A stretch of 64,000 nucleotides of DNA, from the NCBI GenBank assembly GCA_039111635.1, contig JBCAQO010000002.1, positions 3,410,001 to 3,474,000 of the forward strand. The letters run 5' to 3'. Source of the stretch: Heterobasidion occidentale. Its lineage: Eukaryota; Basidiomycota; Agaricomycetes; Russulales; Bondarzewiaceae. Shown here one piece after another: positions 13,695 through 24,392 of this stretch. The notes under the pieces were generated by a model. It did no database searches and was not told the DNA's origin. It saw nothing but the letters and a program-made list of their open reading frames with translations. The position numbers and the translations under genes were made by a program. Each line of letters begins with the position of its first letter. Position 1 is the first letter of the stretch.

Positions 13695-15975
13695 ATGTCG
13701 AACAAGCATGTTTTCAACTCGCCGCAAGGTCTTGTCCTGAAATCTCTCCGCGGCGCAGCCGCACTCAACCCCGCCCTCCGTCTGTATGTACTAACCACTG
13801 CATTCCCTCACGAGCGCCCAGATCATCTCGTAGCTGTACCACCCAATTATGACTGCTGTTGTTCGTTACTGATATCGATGCAATGGCTCGATTTCCAGCC
13901 ACGCTCCGTCAAAGTCTATCTACGTAGCGCATCCCTCCCCACAAGCTCGTGTTGCCATGATCGCAGGTGGAGGCGCGGGGCATGAACCCGCACATGCATC
14001 CTACACCGGGCGCGGCATGCTCGCGGCCTCCGTTTCGGGCGACATCTTCGCAAGCCCCAGCGCGCGACAGATCCTTACCGCCATCGAGCTCGCGCTCCTT
14101 GCCGCGAAGTCTTCCCCCTCTGGTGCATCCGATGCGGATCTGGGCCCGAGATCGCACACGACGGACGTGTTGCTGATCATTAACAACTATACCGGCGATC
14201 GCATCAACTTCGGGCTGGCAATAGCGCGAGCGCGAGCTCTGTACCCCGATGTGCGAGTCGAGTCGGTCGTAGTGGCGGACGATGTATCGTTGCTCCGCGA
14301 AGAGGGCGGGCCCTCAATTGTCGGCCCTCGTGGACTTGCGGGCAACATCCTGGTATGTAAGGTACTTGGCGCCTATGCGGAGACAGGAGCGGGTTTGGAC
14401 GATGTGAAGAGATTAGGGGAGGCCATCGTTGGCGGGGCCCTAGCGAGTGTCGGGGTCGGCTTGGAGCATTGTCACGTTCCTGGACGAAGCATCGAAAAGA
14501 TGGCAGAAGAAGTAGGAGGTGGCAAAGAAGGTGAGGAGTGCGAGGTAGGTATGGGACTCCATAACGAACCGGGGGTGAGGTCCGGGACATTTGCATCACC
14601 TGAAGGATTGATCACGGAAATGCTGGAGATGGTGCTAATCTCCAAGGACGGCGCGGTAGGGAATGAACATGAGGCATTCGTGAAGATCGGGAAGACATAC
14701 CTTGAAACTGACGAAACTGTCCTCTTCGTGAACAATCTCGGCGGCATGTCACAGCTCGAGATAGGTGCACTACTCGATGAAACATTGGCACAACTCGGTA
14801 GGTATTCGTCGAAGCATATGCAGACCCATCGTGGCTGATATTTGCTCGATATCGAACAGAGGCGATTAACATAAACCCTCGAAGGATCTATTCCTCGGCA
14901 TATATGACCTCTTTAAATGCCCCTGGGTTTTCTATATCGCTGCTCAATCTTTCTCGTATCCAGCGAACCCTCGTTCAACTCGGCGGAGAGTATATGGACA
15001 TCCTTGAGCTCCTCGACGCGCCAACAGATGCACACGCCTGGGTCGGTGTACGAGCATGGCCTACGGATAGGCTATCTACACGCGAGGAAATTGAGGCTGA
15101 ATCAGAAAGGTTATTGCACACTTTAGCCCATCATACGGATAACCAAGGCATACCGAGAGAGAAAAGCGACGAGGGCGACTATTGGCGCGATGCAGACATA
15201 TCTGTCGGTATGGTGGAGGCTGGAATCCGTGCTGCATGTGCCAGTGCATTGGACGCAGAGAAGGAGCTGACAGTATTTGACACGATCGTTGGAGATGGCG
15301 ACTGTGGGGAGACGTTTGCAGCTGGTGCCAGAGGTACGTTCGATTACCCTGTGAATCCACCCAAGATTTAATTATTGATAACTGCGTTTTAGCGGTGCTG
15401 AAGGCATTGGATACTGGCGAACTCGACATCAAGACATTGAATCCATCGCAACTCATCGAGAAGCTCAGCGAGATCCTGGAGGATAGTATGGGCGGGACGA
15501 TTGGGGCGCGTGAGTACTTCCCTCTATCACTGCTCAGAGAGTTCGATCTAGACGTGCATTGCCACAGTTCTGGCAATCTTCTTCACGTCCCTCTCGACCG
15601 CAGTCCCGACACGCCCGACTGAGGCCTGGCACACCGCGCCATCTGTTGCTCTCGAGGCCCTCTCGGAGCACACCCCAGCACGACCAGGAGATCGGACGAT
15701 TGTTGATGCACTTGCGCCATTCTGCAGCGCCTTGGCGTCCGCGGTTCGTCAATGGCATATAAAGGTATGAGCGAAGCTGTAAGAAGGGCCGCGAGGGTGC
15801 AGAAAGCACTCGGGGAATGAAAGCTAGGCTGGGAAGAGCAGTATATGTCGGTATAAACCAAGGAAAAGGAGACGATCCAGGTGAGGGAGATGTGCGTAGG
15901 TTGCCGCCTGATCCGGGAGCATGGGGAGTTGCAGCTGTCCTGGAGGGATTGTGGAAAGGAATGTGCGGGGTATGA
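13695..15975 (+). CDS. DAK1: Dihydroxyacetone kinase (ATP-dependent)
   Basis: Phosphorylates dihydroxyacetone (and glyceraldehyde) with ATP, detoxifying triose in glycerol and methanol-type metabolism. The opening SNKHVFNSPQGLVLKSLRG, then IAGGGAGHEPAHASYTGRGM and GDIFASPSA, are the DhaK-domain signatures. GLEHCHVPGR contains the His region that binds substrate covalently. FVNNLGGMSQLE and the RIYSSAYMTSLNAPGFSISL segment complete DhaK. The DhaL domain follows with VGDGDCGETFAAGA, the ATP/Mg site. The 115-bp first intron is 13784-13898. Near the end, two single-base gaps break the frame (about 15764 and 15786-15790); adding one base at each gives KGMSEAVRRA and REGAESTRGMKARLGRAVYV, as the family expects. 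The stop is TGA 15973-15975. The breaks are probably assembly errors. Confidence 0.9.
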
Positions 15976-16188
15976 GTGCGCCAACGACAAGCTTGAGGAC
16001 GTGAATGTTACTCAGTTATAGGCACTCGTAGTATCTGCAAAGCTGCATTATCATTGAGGGTCTCGAGGAGGCGTGACACATCGTGACATCCAGTGATCTA
16101 GTGACTTGAGGCCGTCACGGTTTGGCCCTATTTACCAAGAGCTGAATCTGTGAGCACACACATTTCCAGCTCACATATCCACCGAAGC

Positions 16189-17510
16189 ATGGCAGCAACG
16201 GCAGCGACGTCGGCGCTCGTCGCGGCCCTCCCGCCATCATCGCCTTTCGCGGCGATGCTGCGACGGTCAAAATTCGCGACATACGACCCTCAGATTGCTC
16301 AAATCTACACTGCCTATGGTGGGTATGCACACCGCGGTGATTGGGGCCTCAAGCGTCCCCTGGCTGTCCGCAAGCGCGACAAATACATCACCATCCAAAC
16401 CATCGACTCGCCAGAGCAGCAGACGGAGTGGCGCACTGGAGAGCCGGAGAGCCGTTGGATTCGACGGTGGGGCGAGGTCGGCACCGAAGTCCAGATGAGA
16501 GGGATATGGGACCGTCAGACCGTGAACCATGACTGGGTTATCGATTCAGATTTCACTCTAGGAACCAAGGATGGGGCAGTGTTGAAAGCGCAGAAGGCAC
16601 GGGTACAGAAGACGAAGGATGCAGAATTGCTTGCGGAGGGTGATCGGGTCGCAGAAGCAGGCGAGGAGCAGGTGGTGGAAAACACAGAGCCAGCTGAGCA
16701 AACTCCCCTCTCTGCATACAACGCAGTCGTCCCCAATATTATGGCTATGAGCCCCAAGGAGTTCGAGAGCTACGTCGAGAAGCTTCGAGCGCAGAGGCCG
16801 CAGTTCAAGCAGTTCCTCAAAAACCAGGTTCGACAGACCTTAGCTGCGCGGGCGAAGGATCACAAGGTCATGGCCACCATCGTGCAAGAACCTTTCGAGG
16901 AAGCCCAACACGCCTCCGCTCTTCTAGTGCGCAAGGCATTCCTTCAGCATTCCGTTCAGGAGCAGTACCGCGATCCCTCTTCCCGTATGATCGAGCAACG
17001 ACCTCACCGCAATGCCGGTCTCTCGTATGCGCTCGCCTCCCCGTTGACCAATTTCTTCTTGGTCAAACCTCAGCCTGGACGGCAGATTACTGTGCAAGAA
17101 AACCCATGATCAGTTTTGGGGGGATGGTTTCTACTCTCGCTGGATCGTCCAAAGTACTGGATAATCTCTCTCTCCGCATGGCATCCGCAAAGTTGTTATC
17201 TACTCCACGCGTCGTTGGGCAAGAACCCTCTGGACTGGAAGGAGTGGGGCTAGAGACGACGGTGCGGGATACGTCCGAGATGGCGTTGATTCGGAGGAGT
17301 CCTCACAAGCCGGGATCGCGCAAGTATGTTGGACAGGCGCGTGCACACCTCCTGGGCAGGATCAGGCGTCCGAGCATGACGAGCCCTCGTTCAAGAGAGA
17401 AGGCGTCATCTGTCCCGCTGAGACAAGCGGATAGCGCTAGCACTAAGCATGCGACGACCACGACGTTACTAAATACGTTGAACCGGATTGTGCGGGTTGG
17501 GCACGACTAG
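16189..17510 (+). CDS. MRP51: Mitochondrial small-subunit ribosomal protein, MRP51 family
   Basis: Starts at ATG 16189. The N-terminus SPFAAMLRRSKFATYDPQIA and HRGDWGLKRPLAVRKR are hallmarks of the fungal MRP51/bS1m family, which helps load mitochondrial mRNAs on the small ribosomal subunit. The first frame stops at TGA 17107-17109, but a second frame beginning at an overlapping ATG (17106) runs on as ISFGGMVSTLAGSSKVLDNL to TAG 17508-17510. One added C in the CCC at 17103-17105 fuses them into a single protein of about 440 residues, a normal size for the family. I infer a one-base assembly deletion, but a genuine frameshift cannot be excluded. The gene is otherwise intronless. Confidence 0.85.
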
Positions 17511-17550
17511 GTCGAGCACAACGATTGTCATACATACATCTGTCTATCCT

Positions 17551-17930
17551 TTACGGAGTAATTAGGCCATGTAATGCTTTTCGAAGGTCACCGTCCTTCT
17601 CTATCAGGATTTTCTCTGCTTGAGGTCGAGGAATCTCAAGCTCGGAGACCTGGGTATGTCATCAAAGGGAGATACAAGACGATTGAACGGCATACTGACA
17701 ATGAGATCTACATCGTCCCTCTTCAGGGCGGAGAGGGCTTTTGTAGGCTTTGCCTGAGGCTTGTCAGAGCTGACAGCCCGATAAGCATCCTCCATCTTGG
17801 CTTTGGAGTATGCACCCCCATCTGAAAACTGTACATAAAGAGTGTGAACACTGAAGCAACAGATGTGGTGATATGAGATGCATACACTAACGATCACCTC
17901 TGACTCTGCATGTCCATTGCTACGCGACAT
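17551..17930 (-). CDS. HYPK: HYPK-like NatA regulator with UBA domain
   Basis: Small three-exon gene read leftward from ATG 17930 to TAA at 17551. Exon 1 encodes MSRSNGHAESEVI. After an intron ending in TACAG it continues FSDGGAYSKAKMEDAYRAV, which is the HYPK pattern. The last intron separates KRDDVDLIV from SELEIPRPQAEKILIEKDGD, ending ALHGLITP; this is the three-helix UBA/NAC-like domain. HYPK binds the Naa15/Naa10 N-terminal acetyltransferase complex at the ribosome and tunes its activity. The last intron needs a GTCAGT donor. The start codon lies only 155 bp from that of UPF1, so the two share a promoter region. Confidence 0.85.
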
Positions 17931-18085
17931 GGTGTGCCGGGTGATGAAGGGCCTCTAGGAGTATTGCAGCAAGTGTGGGCGCTTGTGGACACGGGAGTTG
18001 GAAGCGCTGACTCAGCGATATTCCTGTCCAATGCTCAGTGTCAGTCAGCGCCGCCTCTCTTTCTCTTCCTTTTTCCGCAACCACT
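17931..18085. promoter_or_regulatory. Compact bidirectional promoter HYPK/UPF1
   Basis: Just 155 bp separate the start codons of two divergent genes. It must hold both core promoters and both 5' leaders. A C/T-rich leader (18050-18085) precedes the UPF1 ATG. No TATA box was recognised. Confidence 0.6.
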
Positions 18086-21000
18086 ATGGACTCCTTCGAC
18101 AATTTCCAGTATGACTCGGCCTCATCCTATGGAGGGATGGGCATCGTGGACGACACTTCGTCCGTATACACCGCCAATACCAGCAGTCACACGCCGCTAG
18201 ACCTCGAGAGCCTTTCGATTGTTGATGACCGCTCCCACGTTGGGTCATCAGCCAGCAACGGCCATACGCATGCACAATCTCAGAACGGTTCTGTTAGACT
18301 GGGTGTGGACGAGGATTTTGATGCTGTCCTTGACGATCTGAAGGACGACGCACAGGTTGATCTGCCCCCACACGCGTGCAGGTGCGTTCTGTTCGGCGTC
18401 CTTGAGGATCCTATGGCTCATTTTCTTCCTTGAATAGCTACTGTGGCATCCACAATCCGGCGTCTGTTGTCAAATGTCTTGTATGCTCTAAGTGGTTTTG
18501 CAATTCTCGCGGGAATACGTCTGCGTCGCACATCGTGAACCACCTTGTGCGTGCGAAGCACAAAGAAGTCATTCTTCATGCAGAGAGCCCACTTGGAGAA
18601 ACGACTCCCGAATGCTACAATTGCGGCAGCAAAAATGTTTTTATGCTTGGTTTTATACCTGCGAAAAGCGATACTGTGGTCGTGCTGTTGTGCCGGTGCG
18701 TATCCTGTTTGATGTTTGTGCAATGATGCTTACAGCTCACTTGTTTGCTCTATGTATAGACAACCGTGCGCAGCAATCTCGAAGGACATCTCCTGGAACG
18801 CAGCTCTCTGGGCGCCTCTCATCGATGATCGCTCTTTCCTTTCCTGGTTAGTCAAGCCGCCCAGCGAGACCGAGCAGCTCCGCTCTCGCCAAATCTCATT
18901 CTCTCAGATCAACCGCCTTGAAGACTTGTGGCGCGAAAATGCTAACGCCACCCTAGAGGATTTGGAGAAACCCGGTGTAGATGATGAGCCCCAGCCCATC
19001 ATGTTGCGGTACGAGGACGCCTATCAATATCAGAATATCTTCGGCCCGCTCGTGAAGATCGAAGCTGATTATGATAAGAGGCTCAAGGAGAGTCAGACCC
19101 AGACGGATATCACTGTGAGGTGGGATCTGGGTCTGAATCAAAAAAGGGTGGCGTGGTTCGGGCTGCCGAAGTTGGAAAGTGGGGAAGTGAGGTTGGCTGT
19201 AGGGGATGAATTGAGGCTCAGGTATTCTGGGGAGCTCCATAAACCTTGGGAGGGTGTAGGACATGTGATCAAGGTTCCGAATAGTGAGCATCTCGTTCGA
19301 GTTCCAAGTATTTAATCATATGCACTCATTTATCTTGATTTTAGATGTCTCGGACGAGATTGGTCTCGAGCTGCGTAGAACAGAGGGCGTTCCTCACGAT
19401 ATCACTCACAACTTTTCTGCGGATTTCGTGTGGAAGTCAACGAGCTTTGATAGGATGCAGCTTGCCATGAAAACTTTTGCCGTCGATGAGAAGAGCGTTA
19501 GCGGGTATATTGTGAACACATATTTTTATCTTGACCCTTGATGTGTCACTCATTTTCATTTTACCAGTATCACAAACTTCTCGGCCACGAACTAGAGCCC
19601 CAGGTCTTGCGTACTCAGATGCCGAAGCGATTCTCTGCCCCCGGGCTTCCGGAGCTGAACCATTCGCAGATGTTTGCGGTCAAGAGCGTCCTACAGAAGC
19701 CCATCAGTCTGATCCAGGGCCCTCCTGGCACGGGTAAAACCGTCACATCAGCCTCGATCGTATATCATCTTGCAAAAATGAATCCAGGCCAGGTGCTCGT
19801 CTGCGCGCCATCGAACGTCGCTGTCGATCAACTCACGGAGAAAATTCACGCCACCGGCCTCAAAGTCGTGCGCCTGACAGCAAAGTCGCGTGAGGCGCTC
19901 GATTCGTCTGTGTCTTTCTTGACGCTGCATCAGCAGGTCGCCAACCACACCTCGCATGTGGAATTGCAGAAGCTCATTCAGCTCAAGAACGAGCAGGGAG
20001 AGTTGAGCTCGAACGATGAAAGGAAGTACAAGACATTGATCCGACATTGCGAGAAGGAGATATTGAGTGCGGCAGACGTGATTTGCTGCACTTGTGTGGG
20101 TGCAGGAGATCCAAGGTTGAGCAAGTTGAAATTCAGGACAGTATTGATCGACGAAGCCACGCAGGCTGCCGAGCCAGGTAACGATACGCTCCTTCATTGT
20201 ATCCGACTGGTCACTGAGTTTAGACCATTCATTCAGAATGCATGATCCCCCTTATTCTGGGTTGCAAGCAAGTCGTGCTCGTAGGAGATCATCAACAACT
20301 CGGACCTGTTATCATGAACAAGAAGGCGGCCCGCGCGGGTCTCACTCAGTCCCTCTTTGAACGCTTAGTCGTTCTGAGCAACCGCCCTATCCGTCTTCAA
20401 GTGCAGTACCGCATGCACCCGTGTCTTTCGGAGTTCCCTTCGAACATGTTCTACGAAGGAACACTGCAAAATGGTGTTACTGCGCCTGAGCGTCTGCGCA
20501 AGAACGTAGATTTCCCATGGCCTGTCCCGGACACCCCAATGTTCTTCTATCAGAATCTTGGTCAAGAAGAAATCTCAAGCAGCGGGACGTCATTCCTTAA
20601 CAGGTACCGCTCGCTGTTTTCATCCACTGAGGGCGTTGTGTCTTACCTTTCTTAGAACGGAGGCTTCAAATGTTGAGAAGATTGTTACCAAGTTTTTCAA
20701 ATCTGGTGTCGTGCCGGGCCAAATAGGTGTCGTCACACCCTACGAGGGCCAGCGCTCGTACATCGTCAATTACATGCAGTACAACGGGACCCTCAAGAAA
20801 GATCTCTACAAGGAGATTGAGGTCGCTTCCGTCGACGCATTCCAAGGTCGCGAGAAGGACTACATCATTCTCAGCTGTGTCCGGAGCAATGAGCACCAGG
20901 GCATCGGTTTCTTGAACGACCCCAGACGTATGAATGTGGCGCTCACTCGTGCGAAATACGGCGTTGTTATTCTAGGCAACCCTAAGGTCCTAAGCAAGGT

Positions 21001-21692
21001 GATTTTCCTTTACTCCACTATGTGTGTATTTATTTGTTGACTCGCTTTCCACTTAGCATCCTCTGTGGCACTATCTCCTGACCCATTACAAGGAGAAAGG
21101 TTGCCTTGTCGAGGGACCCTTGAACAACCTGCAGCCTAGTATGATCCAATTTAGCAAGCCCAGGCGCACGCTTAGCAAGTCAATGGATCAATTCCGCCGT
21201 CATGACACAAGTGCGCGGGAATTATTGAACAACGTGCCGATGAGTTCCGGAACGCCGAGCCGGTTTGACGCATCTTTCTACCGCACACACGACGCACTCA
21301 ATTATATCCCCTCCGATGTCCAATCATTGCGCTCTCAGGCTACCTACTCTTCTGGTCTACCCATTTTCGCCGCTTCTGGGCCATTTGGGGCAGGCATGCA
21401 GCGGGCTGCGGGAGGCGCGAAGCGCGGTGGCTACGGCTCTTATGCATCGTCTATCATCTCGCAGGATGGACCTGCAGACAGCTCTAGCAGCGTGGTGGGC
21501 CCATTGGATCGCGTGGCTTACTCGCAGAGTGACAGGTTGACCCGACGCACCAGCTTCTCCAGCTTAGCGGGCACGTCCGAAGTCGGGAGCATAACTAGTG
21601 CATTTGACTACAAGAGTCAGGATGATGCGGCGGATTTAGATGACGTGAAGAGCCAGTATGCGGCCACGCAGAGCGGCGTGACTGCGTTCTGA
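18086..21692 (+). CDS. UPF1: UPF1 RNA helicase (nonsense-mediated decay)
   Basis: ATP-dependent 5'-3' RNA helicase that triggers nonsense-mediated mRNA decay. It starts at ATG 18086 and ends at TGA 21690-21692, with about eight short introns. The N-terminal acidic segment is followed by the Cys/His-rich zinc domain that binds UPF2 ([31 protein letters not shown]). Next come the conserved stretch [20 protein letters not shown] and the superfamily-1 helicase core: Walker A GPPGTGKT, motif Ia [11 protein letters not shown], motif II DEATQA, motif [12 protein letters not shown], motif IV QYRMHP, motif [16 protein letters not shown] and motif [11 protein letters not shown]. The C-terminal tail is disordered. 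All key residues are present and no frame breaks were found. Confidence 0.97.
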
Positions 21693-22532
21693 GCGCCTAG
21701 GGCATTGGGCACTTGTCGATGGCTTTGTCGGTGCAAGCTATCGTATCCTGGTAGCCCCTGATTCCCCCGCGTTCAGGTATCATTGGAAGTCTTCTTGGTT
21801 GTCCCCCGGCCATCTCATCGTGCGAATTGGCGCCGTGCACCCACATGCACCTCTTGGCATCCTACCGCGACGGCCGGTTTGCTTCGGGGCATATGCTTGC
21901 GCACGATAGCCGTGGTCCCCTCTCCTCCCAAGCGCCATGTTCCCCAGCCGTTCTTGGTTCCGGCGAGAATGTTGCTGAAGTCCTGCCGTTGGCAAGTCAC
22001 ATGTCGCAGGAGCTGTCCCTTCTGTTGTATTGGGTCGTCTCGGTGTTAGAATTGTGAAAAATAGACGAGTTGTTGTATGATTTGATTGTCGGCTGCAATG
22101 ATCGCTTGTAAGCTATATATGCGAATAAAGCGAATCTAGGCTTCAGGCCATGAAAGGTAACAGGTCACGACATGAAATCACTGTTCCTTGACAGCGCCCA
22201 TATCATCATGAACTTACACAGATTCAGTACCTTCCGTTTAAGGCCAGCCACGGAGACTGCAGAAAAAGCCCATCGGTCGTCATAGACCATTTAGCAGTCC
22301 GCTGACATCGCACGCTGAGAAGTCAAAGTCTGAGGTCCATGTATCCATCAGTTCGGCGCAGCAGGAGTTTCTAAGCTCAGCGATTCCTCGGTCGTCGCCC
22401 AGAAGGACACCAGGCAGCAGGCTCATATATGAACGCCCCACCATTACTATCTGTCGCATTGACAAAGATCCAGTGACAGGTGGATGGTTTGGAATACGAC
22501 AAGGTGGTCGTTACTACAATCGACGGTCATGA
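21693..22532. other. Intergenic region between convergent UPF1 and MTU1
   Basis: About 840 bp holding the 3' ends of UPF1 and of the leftward 2-thiouridylase gene. The short open frames on both strands carry no conserved features. No repeat or RNA gene was recognised. Confidence 0.5.
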
Positions 22533-24182
22533 TCAAAGGATCAAGCAGGGAATACGATTGGACCATGTCAGATGCTCTGATGCTGTCAGCAGGTTGATAG
22601 CATCGATGGTCCCGCAACCTAGACACCAGTCTCCGTCCCATATCGCGGCAATCTGTCCTGTTGCTACAGCCTTTTGAGGCGTGTCTAAATTTATTAGGAT
22701 AGAGCCGTCAGCGACTCTGTGTAAGATAAGAATATGAGCGTCGTTGGGCGTAAGAAAAATTGAGATGCCCTCACCTGCGCACGACGCAAGGCACGTCCAT
22801 CATACGATGCCGGAACTGCATGCGGGCATGGAAGCCTTCCGGGGCGTCGATAGCAGAGGGCGGTTCATCGGCCCAGATCCACGACCAATCTTTCGTACGC
22901 ATGTTCCAGACGAGTAAATCCTCGTGACTACACCTCATTCCGTCAACAATCTGCGTCACGATGAGAAGTCGCGGGACCGTGCCTGCTTGGGACAACAAAG
23001 ATCGCATTTTGTTCTTTGTCCTTGCGTGCAACAAATAGCTTCTCCTGCATTCCGCGAATTTTCGCGCCTTGGCCGATGGTGTACGTCCATAGACCCTTGT
23101 GCTCGCCAATTGTGCGACCAGTGGTTGAGTCAATTATGGGACCTCGGCTTTGGTGGGAGATAGTCCGCTATGAGAGGCAAGTAAGAATAACATATGAAAG
23201 GCCTTCGAACATAGTCATACCGAGAAATTGATTGAAGCTACGTTTCTCCCCAACGAAACATATGCCCATACTCTCCTCCCTCGAAGCTGTGTGCAGTCCG
23301 GCACGCCCTGCTATCTCGCGGACTTCATTTTTTCGGAGATCCGAGAGGGGAAAGAGCGTTTTAGACAAACTAGCTTCTGTGATCGAAGACAGGTAGTATG
23401 TCTGGTCTTTATGGCGATCGACGGGCCGGAGGAGTTGCGGTCGCTGCGAAACCGGATGATGCCCCTTGCGCGCATAATGGCCTGCGATGAATGGACGTGG
23501 CTAGGAACAAACGCTGTTCTTGCAAATAACTGTTACATACCTGTTGCAATGAATTGTGTGCCTTCCGTGAGGCGATCGAGCAGAGCGCCAAATTTGACTT
23601 CTCTACATGATATGAACATCCACTCTGATGCGGTTTTACAGGAGCTGACATACCTGTTACACCAGATATCAGGATTGGGCGTATCGCCGGACTCCCATGC
23701 CTTCAATGATGGCTCAAACACTCGCAGCCAATATTCCCGAGAACAATCGACCTGGGCTTAGTCACCACATAGGCATGTGGACTCACGATCATGTATTGAA
23801 CGCACCATCTGGGAAGGTATGTCTAGTTTCCTACACACACGCTGAACGTCTTCCCAGTCTTTCTCCCATTCGCAGCCTTTGTCCGTGCCAGACTCGTCAC
23901 GCGTGTCCCAGTTGCGCATGAAGACCGCGGAGAGATCGTAATCCTAGAATATTGATCAGAATGAAGCATCTCCACGATGAAACTCCATACACACTTTCTC
24001 TGACAGCAGTTTCGCCGTGACCGAAGAGTCCACTCCGCCTGACATTGCAACCACCACTGGATGTGCATCGTCGTATCGTGAACGAAAACCAGACATATGC
24101 AAAGCTCACCTTTGTCCCCTCTCAGAGGCCTGACCTTAGCTACATTTGACGACAGACCTCTCGTGAACGCACGAGCCCACAT
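22533..24182 (-). CDS. MTU1: Mitochondrial tRNA-specific 2-thiouridylase (MnmA/TRMU family)
   Basis: Adds the 2-thio group to wobble U34 of mitochondrial tRNAs for Lys, Glu and Gln. Read leftward from ATG 24182; the first 24 residues (MWARAFTRGLSSNVAKVRPL...) are basic and Ser-rich, as a mitochondrial presequence should be. After the first intron comes the PP-loop VVVAMSGGVDSSVTAKLL. The first catalytic Cys lies in GDTPNPDIWCNR, joined across an intron to EVKFGALLDRL. The second is in SMGICFVGEKRSFNQFL. The C-terminal beta-barrel includes FHARMQFRHRMMDVPC and, in the last exon, IAAIWDGDWCLGCGTI, ending at TGA 22533-22535. About seven short introns. The gene is divergent from ILV2. Confidence 0.92.
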
Positions 24183-24392
24183 GAGGAGTTGGACTGCTGG
24201 AAATGATCTCGACCGCGACGAGACTGCATATCACGTGCGACGAGGAATGGCGTCGGACATACACGGACCAGCGGATGGAGTCATTGGAGTAAGTCCGAAA
24301 GCATTTTGGTTTTAGCAGGCCAGTCTCTTTGCCAGCGACCTCCATCTCCAGCCCTTCCTTTGACTCGTCTCCGGCGACCTCGCCTACAAAAA
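24183..24392. promoter_or_regulatory. Bidirectional promoter MTU1/ILV2 with E-box
   Basis: A 210-bp interval between two divergent start codons whose products are both predicted mitochondrial. It contains one CACGTG at 24232-24237, about 50 bp from the MTU1 ATG and 156 bp from the ILV2 ATG. Shared control is inferred from spacing only. Confidence 0.5.

Noticed and set aside
13799..13898. Extra DAK exon reading through DHLVAVPPNYD
   Set aside because: The frame is open, but splicing 13784-13898 out as one intron gives NPALRL joined to HAPSKSIYVAHPSPQARVAM, which fits the DhaK family; the extra residues do not.
17106..17510. Separate 134-residue protein downstream of MRP51
   Set aside because: Its sequence continues the MRP51 family and a single added C fuses it to the upstream frame, so it is treated as the C-terminus of the same gene.
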